Shown: positions 1-9,431, numbered from the stretch's first letter. The stretch: DNA of 38,431 bases from Perlabentimonas gracilis (GCF_011174675.1 NZ_JAANIG010000038.1:1-38431), one strand, 5' to 3'. The notes: generated by a model from the sequence alone, not told the origin. Numbers and translations: made by a program.

Positions 1-43
1 GGTGAGGGGGTGAAGGCGGCGAAGCCGCCTTCACCCCCTCACC
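1..43. repeat. Perfect 20-bp inverted repeat (hairpin) at left edge
   Basis: Positions 1-20 are exactly complementary to 24-43, with a GAA loop at 21-23. The arms are GC-rich. The hairpin may extend beyond the window edge. No T-tract follows, so it is not an obvious intrinsic terminator; a dispersed palindromic repeat is the more likely reading. Confidence 0.8.
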
Positions 44-65
44 CCTTAGACCTCTTGAAAGTACT

Positions 66-91
66 GTCATTTCGAGCGAAGCGAGAAATCT
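66..91. repeat. Dispersed GTCATTTCGAGCGAAGCGAG-type repeat
   Basis: This short motif of the GTCATT-CGAGCGAAGCGA-AATCT kind recurs in diverged form at about 8259-8356, 11873-11945 and 19052-19101, always in spacers. Such REP-like units are common between genes in many Bacteroidota. No function can be assigned here. Confidence 0.6.
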
Positions 92-219
92 ATATTTATT
101 AATCGGTCAGTAGTGATAGTTTTTAATTTTTTATACCATTTACATGGAATTTACCCAAGTAATTACTCTAATAAACAAAGACACAAGCAAACAAATTATT
201 AACCCCAAAAACTAAAGCC

Positions 220-912
220 ATGAAAACAAAAACGAACAAAGCGAACTTAGAAAGAAAGAAATCATTGTTCTTTCAAGCGGGACTAGTCGTAGCTCTATCC
301 CTTGTTCTTCTGGCCTTTGAATGGCCATCCACAGGTGATATAAAGTTTGATTTAGCATCGGGTATTGCTCTGAATTTTGATGAGGAGATGATTCCAATTA
401 CCCGACCCGAAGATGTTACCCCCCCACCTCCGCCCCCTGTAATTTCAACACCAGATATAATTAACATTGTTGATGATGATGTTGAAATTGAGAACGAAGA
501 TGAAGATATCTTTAAAGATATAGACGACAAAACGTTTAAAGACTTGCTCAAGAACCCAATAGTGTTCGAAGACGAGAAAGATTTAGACGAAACCATTCCC
601 TTCATGCTGATTGAGGAGCAACCCACATTCATGGGGGGTGATCACAGAAACTTTACCAAATGGGTTTTTGCAAACCTTAAGTACCCCGAGATAGCAGCTC
701 AGAACGGAATTCAGGGGAGGGTTACCCTAGAGTTCACCATCGACGTTGACGGATCGGTAACCAACGTAAGGGTTGTTAGGGGGATAGACTCCTCTCTAGA
801 TGCGGAGGCACTCAGGGTGGTATCAAACTCGCCAAAATGGAGCCCTGGATTGCAAAGGGGAAAACCTACAAAAGTATCGTTCACCTTCCCCGTAACTTTC
901 AGGTTAAACTAG
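220..912 (+). CDS. TonB-family energy transducer protein
   Basis: This 230-residue protein has the classic TonB layout. A basic N-terminus is followed by one membrane segment at about residues 16-36. A short proline run (PPPPPP, around residue 70) and an acidic linker rich in Asp and Glu come next. The C-terminal TonB domain spans about residues 140-230, with the motifs YPEIAAQNGIQGRV, DGSV, LDAEALRVV, PKWSPG and a final PVTFRLN. Members couple the proton motive force of the inner membrane to TonB-dependent outer-membrane transporters. The ATG at 220 places the membrane segment correctly. The gene stands alone and is followed by a terminator at 942. Which receptor it serves cannot be told. 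Confidence 0.93.
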   Translation: MKTKTNKANLERKKSLFFQAGLVVALSLVLLAFEWPSTGDIKFDLASGIALNFDEEMIPITRPEDVTPPPPPPVISTPDIINIVDDDVEIENEDEDIFKDIDDKTFKDLLKNPIVFEDEKDLDETIPFMLIEEQPTFMGGDHRNFTKWVFANLKYPEIAAQNGIQGRVTLEFTIDVDGSVTNVRVVRGIDSSLDAEALRVVSNSPKWSPGLQRGKPTKVSFTFPVTFRLN

Positions 913-941
913 AATGTCAAATCAGATCAAAGACAGGAGAC

Positions 942-967
942 AAAGCCCAGCAAGTGCTGGGTTTTTC
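942..967 (+). terminator. Intrinsic terminator after tonB-family gene
   Basis: CCCAGC (946-951) pairs with GCTGGG (956-961) around an AAGT loop and is followed by a TTTTT run. Flanking A residues can extend the stem into the T-run. It lies between two convergent genes and may also limit read-through from the minus-strand gene ending at 973. Confidence 0.85.
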
Positions 968-972
968 TTTGG

Positions 973-1746
973 TTATGATCTCTGCAAAGTAAGACCAAAC
1001 ACAAAGAATAGATTTTCGGCATATGGATTGAGTATCAACTTTCCAAAAATAGGCAAGCTAAAGCTTTCAGAAATTTTTATCGTTTGGGTTACTCCTGCTC
1101 CAACACTCACTACGCTGAATGTATTGGCATAGTATCCACGGTATGGTGTGAGGCCAACAGAAAAATCGAAATGCTGATATGCAGTTCTTCCCCATATGTA
1201 ACCAGCCTCAATATACGTTGAGTAGTAGTTTCTGCCGTTGTTCGGATTCAAGTCATCGCCCCAAAGCAGGGTTGAAACCATTAGCGTTATGGGTAATTTC
1301 TCTGTACCATCAAAACTTAGGGTTGCATCGAGGGTGTGCTGGGTGGTGGACTGGTCCAGATCAAAGAATCGATTAAACCGAAGGGTCTCGTTAGGGCAGA
1401 AATAGTCGAGTACCGAGAAGGTAAAGCTACCCAACGAGTACGATGCGTAAATATCGACCTCGGCGTATGAGTTATCAACGGTATAGGCAGCCCAAGCCCC
1501 CACCAAAAAGTTACGTTTGCTCACATTAAAACTGGGCTGCATATTCCACGCATCGCAAGTAAGCGATCCGCGCCAAACGTGCCTTGCCTGAATAGTAGCC
1601 GACAAATCAACGCTTAGCGAATCGGTAGCATGAGGGATATGGTCGGCTGGCACTGACACCGATGCTAAATCCTTATCAACAGGAACAGTTGCTGCTAGCG
1701 GCAGCCACAGGGTGCTTAAGAGCAAGGCAAGGGCAACTCTTGTCAT
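973..1746 (-). CDS. Putative outer-membrane beta-barrel protein, unknown function
   Basis: This 257-residue protein starts with a short cleavable signal sequence (hydrophobic residues 4-20, possible cleavage near Ala19). The rest alternates aromatic and polar strands, for example HVWRGSLTC, FLVGAWAAYTV, AEVDIYASYSLGSFTFSV and YYSTYIEAGYIWG. This is the pattern of a small porin-like barrel, and the RHVWRG-type segment after the signal resembles the start of TorF-type putative porins. The very C-terminus (FFVFGLTLQRS) does not end in the usual terminal aromatic. A TAnnTTTG box lies just upstream on the minus strand. Exact family and substrate are not recognised; an MltA/lipid-trafficking-type barrel is an alternative. 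Confidence 0.7.
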   Translation of the reverse strand: MTRVALALLLSTLWLPLAATVPVDKDLASVSVPADHIPHATDSLSVDLSATIQARHVWRGSLTCDAWNMQPSFNVSKRNFLVGAWAAYTVDNSYAEVDIYASYSLGSFTFSVLDYFCPNETLRFNRFFDLDQSTTQHTLDATLSFDGTEKLPITLMVSTLLWGDDLNPNNGRNYYSTYIEAGYIWGRTAYQHFDFSVGLTPYRGYYANTFSVVSVGAGVTQTIKISESFSLPIFGKLILNPYAENLFFVFGLTLQRS

Positions 1747-1763
1747 CGTCTCAATTTTGGCTG

Positions 1764-1771
1764 CAAAAGTA
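1764..1771 (-). promoter_or_regulatory. TAnnTTTG -7 box for the minus-strand barrel gene
   Basis: The reverse strand reads TACTTTTG, a perfect match to the Bacteroidota -7 consensus, about 18 nt upstream of the ATG at 1746. No good -33 TTG is seen at the expected 19-20 nt spacing. Confidence 0.45.
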
Positions 1772-1848
1772 ATCCTTTAAAAAGTAAATACCCCATAAGT
1801 TGCGTTGGGAAAACATATGTTATTAAGCGATAATTGGGATATGCCTTT

Positions 1849-1878
1849 TTGCTCTAAATCATTTTATATCTATCTTTG
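1849..1878 (+). promoter_or_regulatory. Bacteroidota-type promoter of purQ
   Basis: A -33 TTG (1849-1851) and a -7 TATCTTTG (1871-1878) are separated by 19 nt, which matches the primary sigma consensus TTG-N19/20-TAnnTTTG. Transcription would begin near 1885, giving a leader of about 16 nt before the ATG at 1901. Confidence 0.8.
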
Positions 1879-1900
1879 CCCATCATATAAATAAATAGCT

Positions 1901-2599
1901 ATGAAGTTTGGCGTTGTAATTTTTCCTGGCTCCAACTGTGATCACGACATGATCTACGTTCTAAAGAACATTATGGAGCAAGAGGTGGTAGAACTTTGGC
2001 ACAAGGACACCGATCTACAGAATGTAGATGCCGTGGTGCTACCCGGCGGATTTTCGTATGGCGACTACCTTCGCTCTGGTGCTCTTGCTCGCTTTTCGCC
2101 CATTATGGAGAAGGTGATTGAGTTTGCTAACAACGGTGGCTTTGTGTTTGGGGTTTGCAATGGATTTCAAATCCTTTGCGAGGCCAAGCTTCTTCCGGGA
2201 GCGCTTCTACACAATAATAGTCAGAAGTTTGAATGTAAGAACGTTTACATCCTGCCCGACAGCAAAACGGCTGCTCCCACAGCTTTCCTTCCACGGGGCA
2301 GGGCGTTAAAAATACCCATTGCCCATGGCGAAGGCCGTTACTACGCCGACAAGGAAACCCTTGCCAGTATGAGGATCAACGGTCAGATTCTTTTTAGGTA
2401 CTGCGACGAGAGCGGAAATATCTCCGAAGCGGTTAACCCCAATGGTTCAGTAGAGAATATTGCCGGTGTATGCAACGAAAATTTTAACGTATTCGGTATG
2501 ATGCCTCACCCCGAGCGTGCCGCCGACGATGAGCTGGGGAACACCGACGGCTACTTAATCTTCGAGTCGATGCTAAAGTACATTAAGGATAAACTGTAG
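1901..2599 (+). CDS. purQ: Phosphoribosylformylglycinamidine synthase, glutaminase subunit
   Basis: This 232-residue class I glutamine amidotransferase supplies ammonia from glutamine to PurL for the fourth step of purine synthesis (FGAR to FGAM), in the cytoplasm. It carries the family signatures: an N-terminal FPGSNCDHD, the oxyanion strand LPGGFSYGDYLRSG, the nucleophile elbow GVCNGFQIL (Cys86) and the catalytic His203 and Glu205 in MMPHPERA. Length is typical for PurQ. It is a single-gene unit here, with its own strong promoter and terminator, and no purS or purL is adjacent. Its chromosomal housekeeping nature helps to set the left border of the polysaccharide locus. Confidence 0.96.
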   Translation: MKFGVVIFPGSNCDHDMIYVLKNIMEQEVVELWHKDTDLQNVDAVVLPGGFSYGDYLRSGALARFSPIMEKVIEFANNGGFVFGVCNGFQILCEAKLLPGALLHNNSQKFECKNVYILPDSKTAAPTAFLPRGRALKIPIAHGEGRYYADKETLASMRINGQILFRYCDESGNISEAVNPNGSVENIAGVCNENFNVFGMMPHPERAADDELGNTDGYLIFESMLKYIKDKL

Positions 2600-2621
2600 A
2601 TAAGATTATATTGATATTTTT

Positions 2622-2647
2622 AAAAGGGGCTTTACTGCCCTTTTTTT
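2622..2647 (+). terminator. Intrinsic terminator after purQ
   Basis: AAAAGGGGC (2622-2630) pairs with GCCC plus the first T residues (2637 onward) around a TTTACT loop. A run of seven T residues follows at 2641-2647. Confidence 0.88.
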
Positions 2648-2703
2648 GTTGTGGACTGCTATGCTAAAAAGATTCCCCTAATGGTGTTGGAGCAGCGGAA
2701 CAA

Positions 2704-3789
2704 CTAATTTTCTTCGTTGCCAAACTTGCTTTTAATCCAACGCGGGAACATTATTGCACCTATCACAAGGTAAGGGTAGTAGGTAGCCAAACGCCAAATT
2801 AATGCCATGGCAATGGCAACTGTACCCAATATGGCGGGTTCCACTGGAATAAATTCGCCCAGAAAGCGGGTAAAAACAAACTCAGCAAATCCGCTCCCAC
2901 CAGGTGTTGGACTTACCAGCATCATGATCCACATAACCAGCTGGCGAGCAAAAATAACAAAGTGATCGGAAACCGTAAAGAAAGCCAATAGCAAGGCATT
3001 AACTACCCAGTAACGCGATGTCCACGAAAAGGCTGTGGCCAAAAACGATTTGAACCAAAACCCAAAAGGTTTTACCTTAAACTCTCGGGAGTTCTCAATT
3101 ATCTCAGTGCCGGCATCGTTGGCGCCATGCTTCCATCGCCTTAAAATGGGTAGTTTAAACACCATGAGCATAAGCCATTTTAATCCGCGAGGATTAAAAA
3201 ACAACCCGTACGATAGCACGATGACGTACAGAAGCTTAAGCAGATATCCAACCAGGGCAAAGGTGAAAAGTTCGTTGGCAAAGGCTACCTCGTCGGTAAG
3301 GCTAACACCAAACAATATATCAGTTTTTACAAACAGCAAAAGCAGGGGGAACATAAGCAGAAAGTACAGCTCATCTAAAAGCGATGTGGCCATCACAATG
3401 GCCGAGCTACGCCCAACGCTAATCCCCTCCTTGTTAACGTAAAGAATGGCCACGCTGGTACCGCCAATAGCCGAAGGAGTTATGGCCGAGGTAAATTCCC
3501 AAAGCATTACAACGCGGAAGGCTTGCTTCAGAGTAAGCTGGCCTTCGGCCAGTACCAGCAACCTTACGATGTAACCTATATCCCTAAAGGCCATAAGGAT
3601 AAGAGCAACAAAAAACCACAAGAAACTCCATTTAGCCATGCTGATGTAGGTAAAAACGCTGGGGTCGAACTCGCGATAAAACATGTAGCCAACAACCCCT
3701 AACCCAATAATAATTGGGTAGATAGCACGGCTAAGTTTTATTTTGCTTAGCGGATTCTCGGTTTGCTGATTTGGTCTCTTTCTGGACAT
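2704..3789 (-). CDS. Lysylphosphatidylglycerol synthase TM-domain (UPF0104) flippase-like membrane protein
   Basis: This 361-residue polytopic membrane protein has about eight hydrophobic segments and belongs to the LPG_synthase_TM (PF03706) group. Two family hallmarks are visible: the conserved segment SAITPSAIGGTSVA and the signature SPTPGGSGFAE toward the C-terminus. Related domains form the flippase half of MprF, and stand-alone versions are thought to move or sense lipids in the cytoplasmic membrane. There is no aminoacyl-transferase domain, so lysyl-PG synthesis should not be inferred. It is divergent from the polysaccharide locus that starts at about 4.06 kb, so a link to glycan lipid transport is possible but unproven. 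Confidence 0.85.
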   Translation of the reverse strand: MSRKRPNQQTENPLSKIKLSRAIYPIIIGLGVVGYMFYREFDPSVFTYISMAKWSFLWFFVALILMAFRDIGYIVRLLVLAEGQLTLKQAFRVVMLWEFTSAITPSAIGGTSVAILYVNKEGISVGRSSAIVMATSLLDELYFLLMFPLLLLFVKTDILFGVSLTDEVAFANELFTFALVGYLLKLLYVIVLSYGLFFNPRGLKWLMLMVFKLPILRRWKHGANDAGTEIIENSREFKVKPFGFWFKSFLATAFSWTSRYWVVNALLLAFFTVSDHFVIFARQLVMWIMMLVSPTPGGSGFAEFVFTRFLGEFIPVEPAILGTVAIAMALIWRLATYYPYLVIGAIMFPRWIKSKFGNEEN

Positions 3790-3800
3790 AGCTTACTTCA

Positions 3801-3808
3801 CAAAAGTA
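3801..3808 (-). promoter_or_regulatory. TAnnTTTG -7 box for the UPF0104 gene
   Basis: The reverse strand reads TACTTTTG only about 11 nt before the ATG at 3789, implying a very short leader. No -33 TTG is seen at the right spacing. Confidence 0.4.
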
Positions 3809-3968
3809 ATAAAATCGTAGCACTATTTAAGCATTAACAACACGTTAATAAATTGTTTTACCTAGACAAAAGTGAGCAGTTACGATACTTACATAAAGCA
3901 AGTGGTTTTCAAACAAGGTGTCAATTTAACAAAAAATAATACTTTGGTAAAAACCCTCATATTACCTT

Positions 3969-4002
3969 TACAGCATTTACTGTGAGAGCAATAAATGCTG
4001 TA
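3969..4002. promoter_or_regulatory. 11-bp perfect inverted repeat upstream of the polysaccharide locus
   Basis: TACAGCATTTA (3969-3979) and TAAATGCTGTA (3992-4002) are exact complements separated by 12 nt. The repeat sits in the divergent spacer 3790-4133, about 59 nt before the -7 box at 4061. It could be an operator for a dimeric regulator or an RNA hairpin. It lacks a T-run, so it is not a typical terminator. Nothing else gene-like is seen in this spacer. Confidence 0.5.
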
Positions 4003-4060
4003 TTCAATTATTTTAGATGCTAAGGTCAAACAAAACAACTACTTACTCAGAGTTTTTTCT

Positions 4061-4068
4061 TATTTTTG
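4061..4068 (+). promoter_or_regulatory. TAnnTTTG -7 box of the polysaccharide locus
   Basis: TATTTTTG matches the -7 consensus; the -33 region at 4039-4041 is not TTG. If used, transcription starts near 4075, leaving about 165 nt of leader before the preferred start codon at 4242. Confidence 0.5.
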
Positions 4069-4241
4069 CACATCATTTTGCATTACGCTACAAATCAACA
4101 TAAAAGGTTTTTTATTGTAAAATGAAGTGACCTATGCTTTTCACTCTTGCCGCTGGTATAAATGTTGTAAGTGAGCCAAGCATAACTATAAGTTTAGCTG
4201 AAGTCAAAAAGGATAACGGTTTTTTTAACAATCATACTACA

Positions 4242-6785
4242 ATGCAAAGAGTCATTAAATTATCCCTTCGTTTGCTACTAGCTTTTTCGATGACATTAAC
4301 ATTCATCCACGAAGTAAAAGCTCAAATGCCAAGCATCAATCAGGTTGATTTCAGGTCAATTAAAGTCGACAATTTAACAGATGCTCAGGTAAGGCAATTC
4401 ATCTCTCGGGCAAAAACCACGGGGATGACTCTACAGGAGCTAGAGGCTGAAGCCATATCGAGGGGTATGCCCTACACCGAAGTTTTAAAACTTAGGGAAA
4501 GAATTAACTTGTTGGAAAGCGGTCAGGCATCATTAACTGGACAATCGGCCAGTGGAGATACCCGAACGTTAGACCCGAACAATTCACAACGTACTTTTAC
4601 TGAAGAGTTCGATCTATTTGCAGAAGAAGAGGACTCAATTAAGGTATTTGGACACAACCTTTTTAACAGAGCCGAACTTACCTTTGAACCAAGCCTAAAC
4701 ATTCCTACCCCCCAAAATTACCAGCTAGGGCCTGGTGATGAGTTGATAATTGAGGTTTGGGGCGCTTCACAAAGCCAGTCGAGACTATCAGTTAGCCCCG
4801 AAGGACAAATTGTTGTGCCAGATGTTGGAGTTATAAATGTAGGTGGGTTAACCATTGAGAAAGCCTCCACCCTTATTACCAACCGTTTGTCAACCATTTA
4901 CTCCGGATTAAAAGGAAACACCCCTAACACCTTCGCACAGGTAAGCATTGGGAATGTTCGAAGCATAAAGGTTACTGTGGCCGGCGATGCATTCATGCCT
5001 GGCACTTATACCATACCCTCCTTTGCCACAGCGTTTAATGCATTGTATCTAGCTGGCGGCCCCGACGAAATGGGATCATTCCGTGAAATAAGAGTGGTAA
5101 GAAATGGTAAGTTGTATCAAAAGATCGACCTGTACGACTTCCTACTAAGGGGAGAAACAGAACTTAATGTGAGGCTGCAGGATGAAGATATTGTTTTTAT
5201 AGCCCCCTTCCAGAACCGAGTTACATTTTACGGAGAAGTAGTTCGCCCTGCTATTTACGAGTTGAAGGAGGGCGAAACCCTGGAGAATCTAGTTGAATTT
5301 TCAGGTGGATTTTCGGCACGTGCTTACAGTAAGCATTTAGTGGTAAATCGCAAAACCGACAGCCAGAAAAAACTCCTAAATGTAGACAAGGAACTCTTCT
5401 CGTCATTCTTGATGAACAACGGCGACGAGATAAAGGTTGGTGAAATATTAGACAGATACGAGAATAGAGTTACGGTAAAAGGAGCTGTCTTCAGAGAGGG
5501 CGAATATGGCCTTACCGAAGGGATGACCGTTGGCATGCTAATAAAAAAGGCCGAAGGTTTAAGGGAAGATGCATTTACCAACAGGGCCTCAATATACAGG
5601 TTGCTCGACAATCTTGAGGTTGAGGTTATCGACATTAGCCTGCAAGAAATTTTAAATAACCCAGCAACAGATATTGAGCTTAAACGTGAAGACATACTGA
5701 TGATAAGTTCTATCCTAGAGCTAAAAGAAGAGCGAAAAGTTAACATAATGGGCGAGGTTAAACAACCAGGAACCTTTCCATACGCCGATAACATTAGCCT
5801 AGGGGAACTAATCAGAAAAGCTGGTGGACTTAAGTATTCCGCCTCGCTGGCTAGGGTTGAGGTCGCCCGAAGAATTCAGAACCGTACAGCAACCCAATCG
5901 GACGAATTAATTTCGGAGGTGTTCAACTTCCCGCTCGACGAAAATCTTTCGCTTGGCGATCAGGGCTCATCGTTTAAGCTAGAGCCTTTCGATATTGTAT
6001 TTGTTCGTCACTCACCTGGATACCAAGTGCAAATGCTTGCCAAGGCCGAAGGAGAATTCGCTTTCCCCGGGGAATATGCCATAGCCCGCAAAGGCGAAAG
6101 AATTTCAGATCTTGTAGCTAGAGCGGGTGGCCTGACAAGTGAAGCTTACCTCCCTGGCGCCACCTTACTTCGTATGATTGATGAAACACAGATAGAGCAG
6201 GCTCAAAGAATTAAAGATATTGAAAAGTCGGGCTTGCCCATTGAACTTGATGTTAACCTAGACAGAAGAATTAAAAGTGAGTTAGAGCCCAAATCAAGTA
6301 CAGAAACAAAAGCAGGGACAGTAGCAGATTCGACTAAACAAGCAATTTACCAACCCATTGGAATTGACTTAGACAAAATTCTTAAGAGACCCAAAGGTGA
6401 CGAAGATCTGCTTCTGGTTGAAGGCGATATACTAAGGGTGCCGCAAAGATTACAAACGGTAAAACTCACGGGCGAACTACTTAACCCAGTAACCACTCGA
6501 TTTATAAGAAATGCTAACCTTAGAAACTATGTTGCACAAGCAGGTGGTTTTTCCGATAATGCAAGGAAAAACAAGGTTTTTGTAATCTACGCCAACGGCT
6601 CCATGGATAGAACTCGCAACTTCCTGTTCTTCCGATCATACCCAAAGATTGAGCCTGGGGCAGAAATTGTGGTACCACAAAAACCCGAAAAAGATGGAAT
6701 TTCGCTGCAAGAAACGCTGGCCATTAGCTCGTCACTTTCGTCCATTGCCCTAGTTGCTGTAACAATTATGAACCAATTAAAATAG
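4242..6785 (+). CDS. Polysaccharide export protein with six SLBB domains (Wza-like)
   Basis: This is the outer-membrane/periplasmic export component of a Wzy-type polysaccharide system. The frame opens at 4134, but the ATG at 4242 is preferred because it places a clean signal peptide (hydrophobic core [15 protein letters not shown], cleavage after VKAQ) at the N-terminus, giving 847 residues. After a linker comes the Poly_export domain ([15 protein letters not shown]) and then about six SLBB repeats, recognisable by recurring G-x-V-x-x-P-G-x-Y and AGG motifs, for example [20 protein letters not shown] and [13 protein letters not shown]-terminal hydrophobic stretch (about the last 20 residues) may anchor it. 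Family members of this long, multi-SLBB type are frequent in Bacteroidota. It leads an operon with ugd, which starts 4 nt downstream. Confidence 0.92.
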   Translation: MQRVIKLSLRLLLAFSMTLTFIHEVKAQMPSINQVDFRSIKVDNLTDAQVRQFISRAKTTGMTLQELEAEAISRGMPYTEVLKLRERINLLESGQASLTGQSASGDTRTLDPNNSQRTFTEEFDLFAEEEDSIKVFGHNLFNRAELTFEPSLNIPTPQNYQLGPGDELIIEVWGASQSQSRLSVSPEGQIVVPDVGVINVGGLTIEKASTLITNRLSTIYSGLKGNTPNTFAQVSIGNVRSIKVTVAGDAFMPGTYTIPSFATAFNALYLAGGPDEMGSFREIRVVRNGKLYQKIDLYDFLLRGETELNVRLQDEDIVFIAPFQNRVTFYGEVVRPAIYELKEGETLENLVEFSGGFSARAYSKHLVVNRKTDSQKKLLNVDKELFSSFLMNNGDEIKVGEILDRYENRVTVKGAVFREGEYGLTEGMTVGMLIKKAEGLREDAFTNRASIYRLLDNLEVEVIDISLQEILNNPATDIELKREDILMISSILELKEERKVNIMGEVKQPGTFPYADNISLGELIRKAGGLKYSASLARVEVARRIQNRTATQSDELISEVFNFPLDENLSLGDQGSSFKLEPFDIVFVRHSPGYQVQMLAKAEGEFAFPGEYAIARKGERISDLVARAGGLTSEAYLPGATLLRMIDETQIEQAQRIKDIEKSGLPIELDVNLDRRIKSELEPKSSTETKAGTVADSTKQAIYQPIGIDLDKILKRPKGDEDLLLVEGDILRVPQRLQTVKLTGELLNPVTTRFIRNANLRNYVAQAGGFSDNARKNKVFVIYANGSMDRTRNFLFFRSYPKIEPGAEIVVPQKPEKDGISLQETLAISSSLSSIALVAVTIMNQLK

Positions 6786-6789
6786 CCTT

Positions 6790-8190
6790 ATGTCGATTAA
6801 GAATATCTGCTGTATTGGTGCTGGTTATGTTGGTGGCCCCACCATGGCTGTTATTGCCCAAAAATGCCCCGAGATTAAAGTAAATGTTGTTGATATTAAT
6901 CCTCAACGAATTGCCGATTGGAACGATGAGAATCTCGATAAACTTCCAATCTTTGAGCCCGGTCTAAAAGAGGTTGTGGCCGAGGCTCGCGGTCGTAACC
7001 TTTTCTTCTCGACCGATATTGAAAAGGGGATTCGTGAGGCCGAAATGATTTTTATATCTGTTAACACCCCCACCAAAACCTACGGTAAGGGCAAGGGGAT
7101 GGCCGCCGACCTGAAATTTGTTGAGCTGTGCGCTCGCCAGATTGCCGAGGTGGCAACCGAGGATAAAATTGTGGTGGAGAAATCGACCTTGCCCGTTCGC
7201 ACTGCACAAGCAATAAAAGATATTCTGGACAACGTGGGGAATGGTGTGAAGTTCCAAATTCTGTCGAACCCCGAATTCCTAGCCGAAGGCACTGCCGTTA
7301 ACGATCTTCACCATGCCGACCGCGTGCTAATTGGTGGCGATATTGCCACAGCCGAAGGCCGCAAAGCTATGGATGCCTTATCCGATATCTATGCCCATTG
7401 GCTTCCAAAGGAGCGTATTCTTCAAACCAACGTATGGTCGTCGGAGCTATCGAAGCTAACCGCCAACGCCTTCCTTGCGCAGCGTGTTTCATCAATCAAC
7501 GCCCTTAGTGCCCTTTGCGAGAAGACCGAGGCCGATATAGATGAGGTAGCCCGCGCCATTGGTAGTGATAGCCGCATTGGGCAAAAGTTCCTAAAATCGT
7601 CGGTTGGGTTTGGTGGCTCGTGCTTCCAAAAGGATATTCTAAACTTGGTTTACATCTGCCGCAGCCTGGGCTTGCAAGAGGTAGCCGACTACTGGGAGCA
7701 GGTTATCATCCTAAACGATTATCAGAAGCGTCGCTTTGCCGATGGCATTATTGCAACGCTCAACAACACCATCTCAGGCAAAAAAATCACATTCTTTGGA
7801 TGGGCATTCAAAAAGGATACCAACGATACCCGCGAGTCGGCAGCCATATACGTAGCAGACCATCTGCTCGACGATCAGGGATCAATTCATGTATACGACC
7901 CCAAGGTAAGGCCACAGCAAATGTACGCCGACCTTAACTACCTTAATACCCGCAGCGAGAAGGAGAATGAGGAGTTCCTCACAGTTTGCACCGACCCTTA
8001 CGAAGCAGCCAAGGGCGCTCATGCCATTGCCGTGCTAACCGAGTGGGACGAGTTTAAAACATACGACTGGCAGCGCATTTACAACAACATGCTAAAACCA
8101 GCCCACATCTTCGATGGACGAAACATTCTAGACCATAAAGAGCTAATTAAAATTGGGTTTAAGGTTAGGGCTATTGGGAAAGCGTACTAG
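6790..8190 (+). CDS. ugd: UDP-glucose 6-dehydrogenase (long, animal-like type)
   Basis: This 466-residue NAD-dependent enzyme oxidises UDP-glucose to UDP-glucuronate. The N-terminal Rossmann motif is GAGYVGGPT and the catalytic cysteine is Cys278 in [10 protein letters not shown]. The segment [25 protein letters not shown] carries the conserved Lys and Asn. The C-terminal UDP-binding domain contains [16 protein letters not shown]. The length and the [15 protein letters not shown] opening resemble the eukaryote-like UGDH branch rather than the shorter E. coli-like Ugd. It directly follows the export gene, supporting a glucuronate-containing polysaccharide. Base composition is GC-richer than the distal cassette. 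Confidence 0.96.
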   Translation: MSIKNICCIGAGYVGGPTMAVIAQKCPEIKVNVVDINPQRIADWNDENLDKLPIFEPGLKEVVAEARGRNLFFSTDIEKGIREAEMIFISVNTPTKTYGKGKGMAADLKFVELCARQIAEVATEDKIVVEKSTLPVRTAQAIKDILDNVGNGVKFQILSNPEFLAEGTAVNDLHHADRVLIGGDIATAEGRKAMDALSDIYAHWLPKERILQTNVWSSELSKLTANAFLAQRVSSINALSALCEKTEADIDEVARAIGSDSRIGQKFLKSSVGFGGSCFQKDILNLVYICRSLGLQEVADYWEQVIILNDYQKRRFADGIIATLNNTISGKKITFFGWAFKKDTNDTRESAAIYVADHLLDDQGSIHVYDPKVRPQQMYADLNYLNTRSEKENEEFLTVCTDPYEAAKGAHAIAVLTEWDEFKTYDWQRIYNNMLKPAHIFDGRNILDHKELIKIGFKVRAIGKAY

Positions 8191-8218
8191 AAAGAAGATT
8201 TTGAACACAGAGGAACGC

Positions 8219-8356
8219 TACCGCGCGATTCTATCGCGTGGTATTTAAGGAAATTAAGTCGTCATCGCGATCACGACGTTTTCTGTCGGGAGAAGCGATC
8301 TTTGATTTAAAACGCTCTATAAGCAGATTACTTCGTCTCACAGTACGAGACTCGTA
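8219..8356. repeat. Hairpin plus dispersed REP-like repeat between ugd and galE
   Basis: TACCGCGCGAT (8219-8229) pairs with ATCGCGTGGTA (8233-8243) with one G-T wobble and a TCT loop. A diverged copy of the GTCAT-CGCGA / AGATTACTTCGTC / CGTAATGACG repeat follows to 8356. It separates ugd from galE and may weaken their co-transcription. Confidence 0.6.
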
Positions 8357-8384
8357 ATGACGTTACAATGCAAAATAATTATCA

Positions 8385-9431
8385 ATGCAAAAAGTACTTG
8401 TAACCGGTGGTACCGGATATATCGGCTCGCACACAGCGGTGGAACTTATCGAGGCAGGGTTTGAAGTAGTCATTGTCGACAATCTCTCCAACTCCTACGC
8501 CGACTCAATTGATGGAGTTGAAAAGATAACCGGGGTACGTCCCGCATTTATAAAAGCCGACTGTGCCTCCCCGCAGGATATGCAGCAGGTGTTTACAGAG
8601 CATCCCGACATTCAAGCAGTAATCCATTTCGCAGCCCTTAAGGCCGTTGGCGAGAGCGTTGAAAAACCCCTTGAGTACTACAAGAACAATATTTACTCGC
8701 TAATAAACCTTTTAGAAATATTAAAAAACAGAGGCGGTCACCTTGTCTTCTCCAGCTCATGCACCGTTTACGGTCAGCCCGATGTACTGCCCGTTACCGA
8801 ATCATCGCCCATAAAAAAAGCCCTCTCGCCCTACGGTAACACCAAAAAAATTGCTGAGGATATTCTTGCGGATACCATCCAATCAACAAATAAAATCTCT
8901 GGAATTGCACTTCGCTACTTTAATCCCATAGGCGCACATCCCAGCGCCCATATTGGCGAGTTCCCCATGGGAAAACCCGACAATTTAGTGCCATTCATTA
9001 CTCAAACTGCCAAGGGCATATGGCCCGAGCTTAAGGTTTTTGGTTCCGACTACAACAGCCCAGATGGTACGGCTATCCGCGACTACTTCCATGTAGTCGA
9101 TCTGGCCAAGGCGCACGTAATTGCCTTAAAAAGGTTAATTGAAAAGGGCAATAAAACACCATTCGAGATTTTTAATGTTGGTGCTGGTAATGGCGTAACC
9201 GTACTCGAGATTATAAAATCGTTTGAACGAGCCACCGGAGTAAAAATAAACTACACCTTAACCGATCGCCGCCCCGGCGATATCGAAAAGGTTTGGGCCG
9301 ACACCTCCTATGCCGAGAAAGAACTTGGCTGGAAGGCACAACTATCGCTCGACGAAGCCTTACTCTCGGCTTGGAACTGGGAAAAGACAATTGACAAACA
9401 ATCTCACGCAAAGGCGCAAAGGGGGGGGTAA
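8385..9431 (+). CDS. galE: UDP-glucose 4-epimerase
   Basis: This 348-residue extended short-chain dehydrogenase interconverts UDP-glucose and UDP-galactose. It shows GGTGYIGSHT near the N-terminus, SSSCTVYG, the catalytic Tyr-Lys pair in SPYGNTKK, RYFNPIGAHPS and RDYFHVVDLAKAH, all typical of GalE. Family members usually end soon after WNWEK. Here the frame runs on into the spacer repeat, adding a tail ending SHAKAQRGG, encoded by a repeat CACGCAAAGGCGCAAAGG and a run of eight G residues. The functional core appears complete. It is the last locus gene before the repeat-rich interruption. Confidence 0.94.
   Translation: MQKVLVTGGTGYIGSHTAVELIEAGFEVVIVDNLSNSYADSIDGVEKITGVRPAFIKADCASPQDMQQVFTEHPDIQAVIHFAALKAVGESVEKPLEYYKNNIYSLINLLEILKNRGGHLVFSSSCTVYGQPDVLPVTESSPIKKALSPYGNTKKIAEDILADTIQSTNKISGIALRYFNPIGAHPSAHIGEFPMGKPDNLVPFITQTAKGIWPELKVFGSDYNSPDGTAIRDYFHVVDLAKAHVIALKRLIEKGNKTPFEIFNVGAGNGVTVLEIIKSFERATGVKINYTLTDRRPGDIEKVWADTSYAEKELGWKAQLSLDEALLSAWNWEKTIDKQSHAKAQRGG

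Noticed and set aside
273-632. Minus-strand Ser-rich frame opposite the TonB-family gene
   Set aside because: It is an antisense shadow caused by the Asp/Glu-rich linker.
914-1132. Plus-strand open frame after the TonB-family gene
   Set aside because: It covers the terminator and is antisense to the barrel-protein gene, and has no motif.
4134-4241. Upstream ATG (4134) as the start of the SLBB export protein
   Set aside because: It would add 36 residues before a good signal peptide and disrupt secretion; the ATG at 4242 fits better.
7620-7937. Open frame of 105 codons inside ugd
   Set aside because: It is a shadow of the well-supported ugd gene in another frame.
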